From assembly GCA_041398605.1 (NCBI GenBank), contig JAWKUK010000028.1:1-64000 (forward strand): 64,000 nt of DNA. Direction: 5' to 3'. Positions 57,367 to 64,000 of this stretch are shown piece after piece. The translations under genes and the position numbers were made by a program. The notes below the pieces were generated by a model. That model had not been told where the DNA came from. It ran no database searches and saw only the letters and a list, made by a program, of their open reading frames with translations. Source of the DNA: JAWKUK01 sp041398605 (lineage in GTDB: Bacteria; Planctomycetota; UBA1135; GCA-002686595). How positions within the stretch are numbered: position 1 is the stretch's first letter; every line of letters begins with the position of its first letter.

Positions 57367-58962
57367 TCAGTGCGAGTCACCCGAGATCTGGAACGCCCCG
57401 ACGAGGCCGCGCAGCTCGCCGACGCGGGACGACGTCTGTGCGGCGACCGTCGCCAAGCGCGCGGCGCGCTCCGTCGCGTCCGATGTGACCTCGCTCGCCG
57501 CTTCGACCCGTGACCGGATCCGCACGAGGGCCTCCGATTGCTCCTGGGAGGAGGACGTCACCGATTCGACGAGGTCGTCCATCGTCCGGACCCCTTGCGC
57601 GATGGCCTCGAGGGACTGCCGGACCGCGTCACACTCGCGCACGCCGCCTTCGACGCGCGCGCGCGCGCTCTGCACGAGCGTCGACGTCGACTTCGCGGCC
57701 GCGGCGCTCCGAGTGGCGAGGGAGCGCACCTCGTCCGCCACGACCGCGAACCCGCGCCCCGCCTCGCCGGCGCGCGCCGATTCGATCGCGGCGTTCAACG
57801 CCAGGAAGGTCGTCTGCGACGCGATGTCTTCAATGACCTGGATGATCTTCGCGATCTCTTCGCTCGAACGGTGGATGTCCCCCATCGCGCTCTCGAGCAC
57901 CGCCATCTCGTCGATGCCGGTCGAGGCCCGCCCGATGACCTCGCGGGAGCGGTCGACCAAGTGGCCCGCGCTGGAAGCGTTCCCTGCGGCGCGCTCGCCG
58001 ATGTGCTCGATGTCGCCTTGGACCTCTTCGAGGTACTTCGCGTGTCGCTCCGCGGACGCGACCATGTCCGCGCCAGCGACGGAGACGTCGGACGCCCCCA
58101 CGCCGAGCTCCTTGGCGCCCATGTCAATCTGCAGCATCGTGACGCGCAGGTTCGACACGAATTGATTGAACCAGCGGCCGATTTGCCCGATCTCGTCGCT
58201 GCGGGTCTCGTCGAGGGCCGCCGACAATCCAGAGTGACCTTGAGCGATGCCCTGCATCGCGGCGACGATCGCGCCGAGGGGCTGCACCACGGAGCGCTTC
58301 ATGATGAGCGCCGACGCCGCCGCGAGACCGATCGCGGCGAGGATGATCCCGAGCACCACGAAGAGCCGCAGCGAGTTCTGCGCGCGCAAGCGCAGCGCGT
58401 ACTCGGACTCCGAGCTGACCCGAAACTCGGTCATCGTGCCCAGCGCGGCGGACGCAGCGGCGAAGAGCTGCGCGCCCTCGGACAGCGACAGCTCCGTCGC
58501 GTCCATCCGGGCGTCTGGTGTGTCCTCGGCGAGGATCTCGACGACCTCGCTGCTGGACTTGCGCCATGCGTCGTACGCAGCCTTGAAGGCCTCGCGCAGC
58601 GGCGCCTCGCCTTCGACGGCCGCCACGCCTTCGAGCCGAGAGAGCGCTTCCTCGCTCTGCCGCAGGCTCTCCTGATAGCGCTCCTGGAGCGCCTGCGCGG
58701 CAGGGTTCGACATGCTCAGGAAGAGCAGCGAACGCTCGCTCGCGAGCGCGTTCCCGATCTCGCCGGCGATCTCACCCAGGCACCGCACAGCGGGCAGGCT
58801 CTGCGACGTGACGCGCCCGAGAGACGCGGCGCCGCTCTGGATGACACGCAGCCCATAGAGGCTCGTCCCGATCGACAGCGTCGCAAGGACGAGGCAACAG
58901 GCCAGGACCCGGCCCTGGATGGTCGCGAGCTGTTTGCGAACGAAGTTGGAGATGCCTTGCAT
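57367..58962 (-). CDS. Methyl-accepting chemotaxis protein
   Basis: The 531-residue receptor has membrane helix 1 at about 18-35, a four-helix-bundle type periplasmic domain at about 38-190 (ERSLLFLSMSNPAAQALQER), helix 2 at about 195-215 and a HAMP segment (VVQPLGAIVAAMQGIAQG). The signalling tip is EEIAKIIQVIEDIASQTTFL and LALNAAIESARAGEAGRGFA, followed by VVADEVRSLA. The glutamine/glutamate methylation helices flank it. No CheR pentapeptide is at the C-terminus. ATG 58962 is chosen as 29 upstream residues are Arg-rich. It follows the stand-alone sensor gene by 108 bp. No che genes are in the window. Confidence 0.92.
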   Translation of the reverse strand: MQGISNFVRKQLATIQGRVLACCLVLATLSIGTSLYGLRVIQSGAASLGRVTSQSLPAVRCLGEIAGEIGNALASERSLLFLSMSNPAAQALQERYQESLRQSEEALSRLEGVAAVEGEAPLREAFKAAYDAWRKSSSEVVEILAEDTPDARMDATELSLSEGAQLFAAASAALGTMTEFRVSSESEYALRLRAQNSLRLFVVLGIILAAIGLAAASALIMKRSVVQPLGAIVAAMQGIAQGHSGLSAALDETRSDEIGQIGRWFNQFVSNLRVTMLQIDMGAKELGVGASDVSVAGADMVASAERHAKYLEEVQGDIEHIGERAAGNASSAGHLVDRSREVIGRASTGIDEMAVLESAMGDIHRSSEEIAKIIQVIEDIASQTTFLALNAAIESARAGEAGRGFAVVADEVRSLATRSAAAAKSTSTLVQSARARVEGGVRECDAVRQSLEAIAQGVRTMDDLVESVTSSSQEQSEALVRIRSRVEAASEVTSDATERAARLATVAAQTSSRVGELRGLVGAFQISGDSH

Positions 58963-59070
58963 GGTGCGCTGTGGAGAGAATCGGAGCTCGCGCCGGGCCA
59001 CGGGAAGCCGCTCGGCGCTGAACGAACCGCGCCGCCCGTGACGACTCAACGCCGCGGGCGGTCCGCGCGC

Positions 59071-59679
59071 TCACTTCTTGAACTTCGAGATGTCGACCCC
59101 GATGACAAGGACCCCGATGCGCTTGGTCGGCTTCTCGTCGGTGTCCTTCTCCTTCACCATCACAGGGACAGAGACCTGCACCTGATAGGCCTGCGTGGAC
59201 TCGTCGAACTCCGGCTCACCTTGCCACGCCTTGCCGGTGTCGAACGGCGTGTCGAACTTCTTGCTGCCCTTGTGGACGTAGGAAGACGTCTTGGCGAGGA
59301 ACGCGACCTTCTCGCCCTTGGCGGCGCTCACGAAGGCCTCGACCACGAGCCCCTTCGATTCCGCCTGGTGCTTGGCGAGGCTCTTCGCAGCGTCGTTCTC
59401 CATGAAGCCCTTCACGAGGTCGCTGGAGCGTCGGACCTTCTTCCACTCGTCCTTCGTCATGCCGGGGATCGGCCCGACCTCGTTCTGCTTCGCGACCGCT
59501 GCCGTGACGGCGCCTTCGTTGGCCCAGTCTTGGATGGTCTCCTTGAATCGATCGAGCTCGGCTTGGATCTCTTTGGTGATCTCCTGGGTGCGGGCCGGCG
59601 AGGAGGCATCGACGGGACCGAGGGTCCAAGAAACGCCGGCAGCAAAGGCGATGACTGCGAGTAGGGCGAGGACGCGCAT
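59071..59679 (-). CDS. Exported stand-alone Cache-like sensor protein
   Basis: The 202-residue product has a signal peptide or anchor (MRVLALLAVIAFAAGVSW). It continues with an amphipathic helix (TKEIQAELDRFKETIQDWAN) and a PAS/Cache-like fold: AFVSAAKGEKVAFLAKTSSY, DTPFDTGKAWQGEPEFDEST, YQVQVSVPVMV and RIGVLVIGVDISKFKK. The final strand G-V-L-V-I-G-V-D-I-S is the typical Cache end before a membrane helix, but here the protein stops. It lies directly upstream of the chemoreceptor gene and may bind a small molecule and present it to that receptor (inferred). Confidence 0.7.
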   Translation of the reverse strand: MRVLALLAVIAFAAGVSWTLGPVDASSPARTQEITKEIQAELDRFKETIQDWANEGAVTAAVAKQNEVGPIPGMTKDEWKKVRRSSDLVKGFMENDAAKSLAKHQAESKGLVVEAFVSAAKGEKVAFLAKTSSYVHKGSKKFDTPFDTGKAWQGEPEFDESTQAYQVQVSVPVMVKEKDTDEKPTKRIGVLVIGVDISKFKK

Positions 59680-59786
59680 GGGGCAGTATGGAGTGGGGTT
59701 GATTCGGGGGATCCCTGGGGGACTTCCCGCGCTATCGGCCCCACCTGCGCGCGGCCTGAACCCAAACCCGCTGTGCCTCCACCCCT

Positions 59787-59821
59787 GCCGGCGCGACGCC
59801 GGCCTAGGGCGCTGCAGCGCC
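59787..59821 (-). terminator. Two adjacent GC hairpins, probable terminator
   Basis: GCCGGCG/CGCCGGC with a 3-nt loop (59787-59803) is followed by the perfect palindrome GGCGCTGCAGCGCC (59808-59821). They lie 130 bp beyond the TPR-lipoprotein stop and 108 bp before the next start, suiting termination of the lpt/TPR unit or leader control of the sensor gene. Confidence 0.5.
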
Positions 59822-59951
59822 CCAGATCGGGACCTCCACAGGACGGCGCGCTCGACGCCCTCGCTCGCTCGGCCCATCTACGCCGGATGCCGGCGTCGGA
59901 AGGCTGGCGCCGACCCACAGCCGAAGTGACCTAGCTGTCCGCGAAGGGCTG

Positions 59952-61355
59952 TCAGCGCGCTGCGCCGAGGGCATCGAGCCTGGCGCGCACGTCGCGGTAC
60001 TCAGGCCAAACGAGCTCGATCTGACGGTAGAGGTTGGTCTTCTCCGCGTCCGTCTTTGCCTTGGCCGCCTGCTCGTAGAGGGCCGCCGCCTGCTGGATCG
60101 CGTCCTCGAGCGTGCCCAGCCGGGCCCGCGCGTCGAGATAGAAATCACGCTTCGACAAGAGCTCGCGGTACTTCGCGACGGCCTCGACAAAGCGGAAGTC
60201 GTACTCGAGATCGAGCGCCCCCTGGTACATCGCCTCGGCCTCGGACTCGTCCACGAGCGCCAACTCAGACGTCACCGCCTCTGCTTGGAACTTCGTCGCC
60301 GTGGCCGCGTCTGCGAGGAGCTCCCGGGCGCGATCATGCTTGCCACGCAGGCGCGCGACCTCGGCCTCGCGCCGGAGGTCGCTCACGTGCGCCTCGCGGT
60401 CATACACGTCGCGCAGCTCCGCGCCGCCCTCGAGGGCCGGGTTCAGCGCGAGCGCTTCGTCCATCGAGCGCTTTGCGGAGAGCCAGTATCCGGCCTCCGC
60501 TTGGACCTCGGCGATGTGCTTCGACGACAGGGCGGCCTCGCGCTGGACCTCCTTGATGCGGCGCTCGGTGCGCGCGACCTCGCCGTCCTCGTACTTGCGC
60601 GACGACTCGAACCCCGAGCGCGCTTCGCTCAGGCGCGCGCCCGCGAACGCGCGCACGCCGTCGTTGTAGTACTCATCGGACTGCAGCTGCCGCCAACCGA
60701 GGTAGGTGCGGAGGTTCTCCAGCTCGGTCGACGCCAGGGGGTGCGTCGGCAGGTACTCGAGTGACTTGCGGTACCCGATGTCCGCAGCCTCGTATTCGCC
60801 CTTGGCGTGCGCTTCACGGCCGCGCTGGAACCAGCGCTCGGACAGCTTCTCGACGAGGCGCTCGCGCCACGCGATGGCCTGCTCCGACTCGGGATTGCGC
60901 TCCAAGGCGGCCTCGACCTGGACGAGCGCGAGCTCGTCCTCGTTCTCGAAGGAGAGGCGCCGGGCGCGCTCCAGGATCACCCCTGTCGCCGCGTCGTTCC
61001 GTAGCGCCGCGAGCTCCGGGTCCTCCCCGTTGGCCTGGACGAGCTCGTCGGCCCGCTGGAGGGCCTCCTCGTAGCGCTGGTGCATGGAGAGCTCCTGCAC
61101 CTCGTCGATCGCGTCCCGCCGGGCCTCGCCTGCCGGCGCCTGGCACGCCGGCAGCGCGGCGACACAAGCCCCTGCGAAGAGGGCCCTAACGAGCTGGAAC
61201 CCAGAGAGCTGGAACCCAGCTAGCTGGACCCCGGCGAGCTGGGAACCGGCCCGGCTCGGACGCCCGAGGCGCTCGGCGACCAGTCGAGGGTGCAGCGGAA
61301 GCGCGACGTCGGTCGCCTGGCGAAGGTCGGCGGGGCGGGGCTCGGAGGGCATCAT
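59952..61355 (-). CDS. TPR/coiled-coil lipoprotein
   Basis: The 467-residue product has an unusually long N-terminal region with four AGxQL repeats, then a hydrophobic stretch (VRALFAGACVAALPAC) and Cys71 in L-P-A-C, a lipobox. The mature part is helical, with TPR-like pairs: RYEEALQRADELVQANGED, ELALVQVEAALERNPES, EYEAADIGYRKSLEYLPTHP and FVEAVAKYRELLSKRD. It would be periplasmic, anchored to a membrane and act in protein interaction. The start at 61355 (double ATG) is uncertain because the N-region is so long. It follows lptG by 127 bp on the same strand and may help LPS or envelope assembly (inferred). Confidence 0.75.
   Translation of the reverse strand: MMPSEPRPADLRQATDVALPLHPRLVAERLGRPSRAGSQLAGVQLAGFQLSGFQLVRALFAGACVAALPACQAPAGEARRDAIDEVQELSMHQRYEEALQRADELVQANGEDPELAALRNDAATGVILERARRLSFENEDELALVQVEAALERNPESEQAIAWRERLVEKLSERWFQRGREAHAKGEYEAADIGYRKSLEYLPTHPLASTELENLRTYLGWRQLQSDEYYNDGVRAFAGARLSEARSGFESSRKYEDGEVARTERRIKEVQREAALSSKHIAEVQAEAGYWLSAKRSMDEALALNPALEGGAELRDVYDREAHVSDLRREAEVARLRGKHDRARELLADAATATKFQAEAVTSELALVDESEAEAMYQGALDLEYDFRFVEAVAKYRELLSKRDFYLDARARLGTLEDAIQQAAALYEQAAKAKTDAEKTNLYRQIELVWPEYRDVRARLDALGAAR
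61191..61250 (-). repeat. Four 15-bp tandem repeats in the signal region of the TPR lipoprotein
   Basis: On the plus strand the units are GAGCTGGAACCCAGA, GAGCTGGAACCCAGC, TAGCTGGACCCCGGC and GAGCTGGGAACCGGC. They encode GSQLA, GVQLA, GFQLS and GFQLV. The 15-bp period keeps the frame, so copy changes would lengthen or shorten the N-region by five residues. Confidence 0.75.
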
Positions 61356-61482
61356 CGAAGTGAGGACGAACGGAGCGCGCGAATCTTCCCGGCGGGGAGC
61401 CGGACCCCCGCGGGGCCGGAGCCGCGGCGGGAGCGGGCCCTTCACGCAGGGGCCCCCGGCAGAGGGTAACCGGCGGGCCGCC

Positions 61483-62748
61483 TCAGCTCTTCATCGAGTC
61501 GAACAGGACCACGCCGAGGCTCCCGAACGCCAGGACCGGGACCCAGGCCGCGAGCACCGGGGAGAACCCCCCCGAGAGCCCCATCGTGCGGAAGACGAAG
61601 TCGAAGGCGTAATAGAAGATGCACAGCAGCCCCCCGAGCGCCAGCCGCTCGGCGCCCTTCCCGCGCTCGTAATTGAAGAGGAGCGGGAGACCGACGAGCA
61701 GCAGGATCACGTTGGCCAGGGGGAAGGTCAGGTGGTAGTGCCAGAGGGTCTGGTAGGTCAGGTCCGCGGGCTCCCGGCGCATGAGCTCCCGGACCTCGCT
61801 GAAGCTCAGCTCGAGCGGCTCCTCCTGCGCCCGGCGATAGCTGAGGATCACCTCAGGCTCAAGCCGGTATCCGATCAGCTCGGGGACCTTCTCGGTTTGC
61901 AGGGCCGTCGTGCTGCTCTCGGCGCTAATGCGCGAGCGCACGCCGTCCTTCAGGACCCAGTGTTCGCCGTTCCACGTCGCGGCGCTGGCTTCGACCCGGA
62001 AGTAGTCCGAGCGCCCCCCCCGCCGCTTGTCCCGCGTAATGACCTTGATGTCCTCGAGCTGCGGGGGCCCGCCCGTCAGCGGCGCCGGGAAGAAGCGCCC
62101 GATCAACGCCGGACTCCCAGACACATCGGTCACCGAGATGTCCTGGAACGCGACCTCATGGGTGTGCTTCTCGAGCGTGAACCGCAGCGTCTCGCGCTCG
62201 GCGGAGATCCCGCGCCCGATCGCTTCGCGCAGCACGAACATGCCCAGCCCGAGCAACGCGCCGAGCAGCAGCACGGGGAACACGACGCGCCGCGCGCTGA
62301 TGCCCGCCGCCAAGGCCGCCGTCACCTCGTTTGTGCCCAGCATGCGGTTGAACGTGAACATCCCTGCCAGCAGCGTCACGAACGGCGCGACCTGCAAGAA
62401 CAGGTACGGCAGCGTCAGGATGTAGTACCGCACCAGGTAAGACGTCGGCGCGGAGGTCCCGTCGGGCCAGACCTCGATGAAGTCGTCGAGGTTCGACGCC
62501 ATGTCCATGACCAGGAAGAGCCCCGTCATCATGAGCATCGCCGTGCCGTAAGACGCGATGAAGTGCGACCCGACGTAGCGGTCGAGGCGGGAGCCGAGCG
62601 GGAGGTGCCGCGTCATCCCGAGGGACCTCGCGCGCGGTGGCGCGGACTCCAGGGTGCGGCCTGCCCCGCCGCCCTTGCCGCGCCCACTGCGCGGCTGGGG
62701 CAGCGCGGCAGGACCGCCACGTCGGGCATCTTTGCGCCGAGCGCTCAT
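61483..62748 (-). CDS. lptG: LPS export permease LptG (YjgQ family)
   Basis: The 421-residue permease subunit has three membrane helices near the N-terminus, starting with LDRYVGSHFIASYGTAMLMM, a periplasmic beta-jellyroll at about 175-315, and three C-terminal helices (PLANVILLLVGLPLLFNYER, LALGGLLCIFYYAFDFVF and VLAAWVPVLAFGSLGVVLF). The G-T-N-E coupling segment RMLGTNEVTAALAAGISARR is present. It works with LptF, the LptB ATPase and LptC to drive LPS to the outer membrane. ATG 62748 overlaps the lptF stop as ATGA, so a 44-residue basic N-extension is likely; ATG 62616 would give the conventional length. Confidence 0.88.
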   Translation of the reverse strand: MSARRKDARRGGPAALPQPRSGRGKGGGAGRTLESAPPRARSLGMTRHLPLGSRLDRYVGSHFIASYGTAMLMMTGLFLVMDMASNLDDFIEVWPDGTSAPTSYLVRYYILTLPYLFLQVAPFVTLLAGMFTFNRMLGTNEVTAALAAGISARRVVFPVLLLGALLGLGMFVLREAIGRGISAERETLRFTLEKHTHEVAFQDISVTDVSGSPALIGRFFPAPLTGGPPQLEDIKVITRDKRRGGRSDYFRVEASAATWNGEHWVLKDGVRSRISAESSTTALQTEKVPELIGYRLEPEVILSYRRAQEEPLELSFSEVRELMRREPADLTYQTLWHYHLTFPLANVILLLVGLPLLFNYERGKGAERLALGGLLCIFYYAFDFVFRTMGLSGGFSPVLAAWVPVLAFGSLGVVLFDSMKS

Positions 62749-63818
62749 CGCCGAATCGCTTTCTTGAGCAGGAAGAAGGCCACGACCAAGCCGAGGATCG
62801 TGGTGATCCAAGGGCCGAACCAAACGGGCAGCGCCTCGTTGAACCCGAGCTCCCAGCCGATCCGCACGCTGAATACGTAGTAGAGGATGCCGTATCCGGC
62901 GGCAACGGCGAGCGCGCCGAGCTGCGTCCCGCGGCGCATGAGGAGGCCCGTTGGCGCGCCGAGCCCGAGGAAGAGGAAAAACGCCGCGGCGAGCGCCGCG
63001 CGACGATGCAGCTCGTAGACGAACTCGCGCCGGTTCTCGGGCTTCACGAGCCCCGACCGAAACGCGCGCACGATCTCGGTGGAGGGTCGATAGCGCGGCC
63101 GGCTCCAGTCGCGCGTCTCACGGCCGAGGCTGTCCGCGAGGTTCACCTCGAACTCGATCTCCGTGCCGCCCGTGCTGATCCCGCTCCGTGGCTCGAAGGC
63201 CTCCCAATCAGTGAGCCGGCCGTAGAGCTTGCTCTCCCCGATCCGGATGTCGACGGTGCTCGCGAACACATCGCCTTGGACCGACTTGCCCTCGGGCATG
63301 CGGATGTACGCGTCGTAGAACGTCCCCGTGCTCTCGTCTCGGTCGCTCGCCTTGAGGTAGAAGTCGCCCAGGCTGATGCTCGTGCGCCCGGGCTGGAGGT
63401 TCTCGATCACCGACGCCGCCGCCTCGATCAGGAAGCGCTTCTGGCGCTCCTTGAGGCGCGGCAGCTCCTCCGAGACCATCCAGAACGTCGCGGCCGCGAG
63501 CACCGTCGCCACTAGGAGCGGCGGCACGAGCAGCTTGACCGGCCAGAGGCCCGACATCTGCATCGCGATCCATTCGCGGTCAGCGGCGAGGCGCCCGTAG
63601 ACCGCGACCACCGCCAGCATGAAGCACACGGGCAGGACGTAGGGCGCGATCCCCTCGAGGACGAGCGGAAGAAAATGCAAGAGCAGGGCCGGCTCGACGT
63701 TCGGGAGCTTGTGCACCGCGCTCACGACGATCCCGGGCAGCGCCACGAACAGGAGCGCTGCGACGGCAAAACCGAACGCGCCGAGCACCTGACGCAGGAT
63801 GTAGAGCTGGAACCTCAA
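62745..63818 (-). CDS. lptF: LPS export permease LptF (YjgP family)
   Basis: The 357-residue partner begins MRFQLYILRQVLGAFGFAVA, the family start, with helices at about 10-30, 50-75 and 95-115. It has the coupling segment YGRLAADREWIAMQMSGL, a periplasmic beta domain at about 140-255 and C-terminal helices (ALAAAFFLFLGLGAPTGLLM and onwards). It is translationally coupled to lptG by the 4-base ATGA overlap. The order lptF-lptG is the usual one. No lptB is in the window. Confidence 0.88.
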   Translation of the reverse strand: MRFQLYILRQVLGAFGFAVAALLFVALPGIVVSAVHKLPNVEPALLLHFLPLVLEGIAPYVLPVCFMLAVVAVYGRLAADREWIAMQMSGLWPVKLLVPPLLVATVLAAATFWMVSEELPRLKERQKRFLIEAAASVIENLQPGRTSISLGDFYLKASDRDESTGTFYDAYIRMPEGKSVQGDVFASTVDIRIGESKLYGRLTDWEAFEPRSGISTGGTEIEFEVNLADSLGRETRDWSRPRYRPSTEIVRAFRSGLVKPENRREFVYELHRRAALAAAFFLFLGLGAPTGLLMRRGTQLGALAVAAGYGILYYVFSVRIGWELGFNEALPVWFGPWITTILGLVVAFFLLKKAIRR

Positions 63819-63866
63819 CGAAGACCACGCTCGGGGTGGGCCCGAGCGGACGGGGAGGATACAGGG

Positions 63867-64000
63867 GTGACCCCTCCCGGGTCACGGTCCGTCACGGTCA
63901 GGTACCATGTCGCGTCGCACGTGGTCCCCCTTCGTCGACTCCTCAAGCACAATGCGCGGCGCAGCGTGTTCCTCGAGGAGCACGACGGCGAGGTCCGGAT
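63867..64000 (+). CDS. Start of a gene leaving the window, possibly an LPS/Kdo-kinase-like protein
   Basis: GTG 63867 has GGAGG seven bases upstream and opens a frame to the window end: MTPPGSRSVTVRYHVASHVV, then PLRRLLKHNARRSVFLEEHD, then GEVR. LLKHNARRSVFL followed by an acidic and a basic strand recalls the N-lobe entry of WaaP/InaA-type lipopolysaccharide kinases, and the gene is divergent from lptF, 48 bp apart. Only 44 residues are visible and no catalytic motif is reached. An ATG at 63907 in another frame gives a less protein-like product. Confidence 0.45.
   Translation, partial: MTPPGSRSVTVRYHVASHVVPLRRLLKHNARRSVFLEEHDGEVR

Noticed and set aside
57538..59664. 708-codon open frame opposite the chemoreceptor and sensor genes
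   Set aside because: It spans two real genes and their gap, with Arg/Asp/His-rich sequence and no domain.
1..64000. tRNA, rRNA or riboswitch genes
   Set aside because: No cloverleaf with a GGTTCGA-type T-arm, no conserved rRNA segments and no recognised riboswitch core were seen by eye; a covariance-model search was not possible.

Overview
The window looks like chromosomal DNA of a high-GC Planctomycetota bacterium, by inference from the 'Poly30/Pla133'-type lineages. The evidence is a set of features together: secreted beta-propeller proteins ending in a shared Cys-containing C-terminal module (an N-S-T-G motif, an LCL..IGRF motif and a final W.FQ.W.RD....SNF motif), FG-GAP/dockerin, HAF and PQQ-like repeat proteins, Ser/Thr kinases with TPRs, degraded Sigma70_ECF genes, a sigma factor fused to a transmembrane extracytoplasmic domain, and a Gram-negative envelope (LptF/LptG, lipoproteins). 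No rRNA, tRNA or CRISPR was recognised.

Layout. 1-2.1 kb is a graveyard: the end of one gene, a broken Sigma70_ECF gene and IS66- and IS91-like transposase fragments. 2.1-12.1 kb carries a lipoprotein, a kinase with a cyclic-nucleotide-binding domain, a 909-aa FG-GAP/HYR/dockerin protein, a kinase-TPR protein and a secreted protein. 12.1-13.4 kb holds a second broken sigma gene, the 5' stub of a duplicated kinase gene, and two small intact genes (SANT-like and zinc-ribbon). 13.6-20.2 kb is an unusual cassette: two near-identical beta-propeller genes flank a DUF5060 glycosidase-like gene. Its upstream ATG is separated from the reading frame by seven copies of an 8-bp repeat, and all three genes are frameshifted. 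20.3-33.7 kb holds central metabolism and stress genes (pgi, galK, universal stress protein, Zn peptidase), PQQ and HAF propellers, a papain-like protease and an XRE/membrane-protein pair.

33.9-41.4 kb holds a triple-parvulin protein, a 1230-aa membrane-anchored repeat protein and an SGNH/MBOAT acyl-transfer pair. 41.7-51.6 kb holds an aldehyde dehydrogenase, a BNR-type propeller, an SDR/Rrf2 pair, a secreted protein and a membrane-tethered sigma factor. 51.7-54.3 kb holds a second SGNH/MBOAT pair. 54.4-64 kb holds a sensor kinase, a GT9 glycosyltransferase, a chemoreceptor with a stand-alone periplasmic sensor-like protein, a TPR lipoprotein, lptG/lptF and the start of a possible LPS-kinase gene.

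Much of the window concerns the cell surface: secretion of propeller proteins, acylation of surface polymer or glycan, LPS export, periplasmic folding, and signalling that could couple surface state to transcription. The long antisense ORFs over most genes are high-GC shadows and are not annotated.
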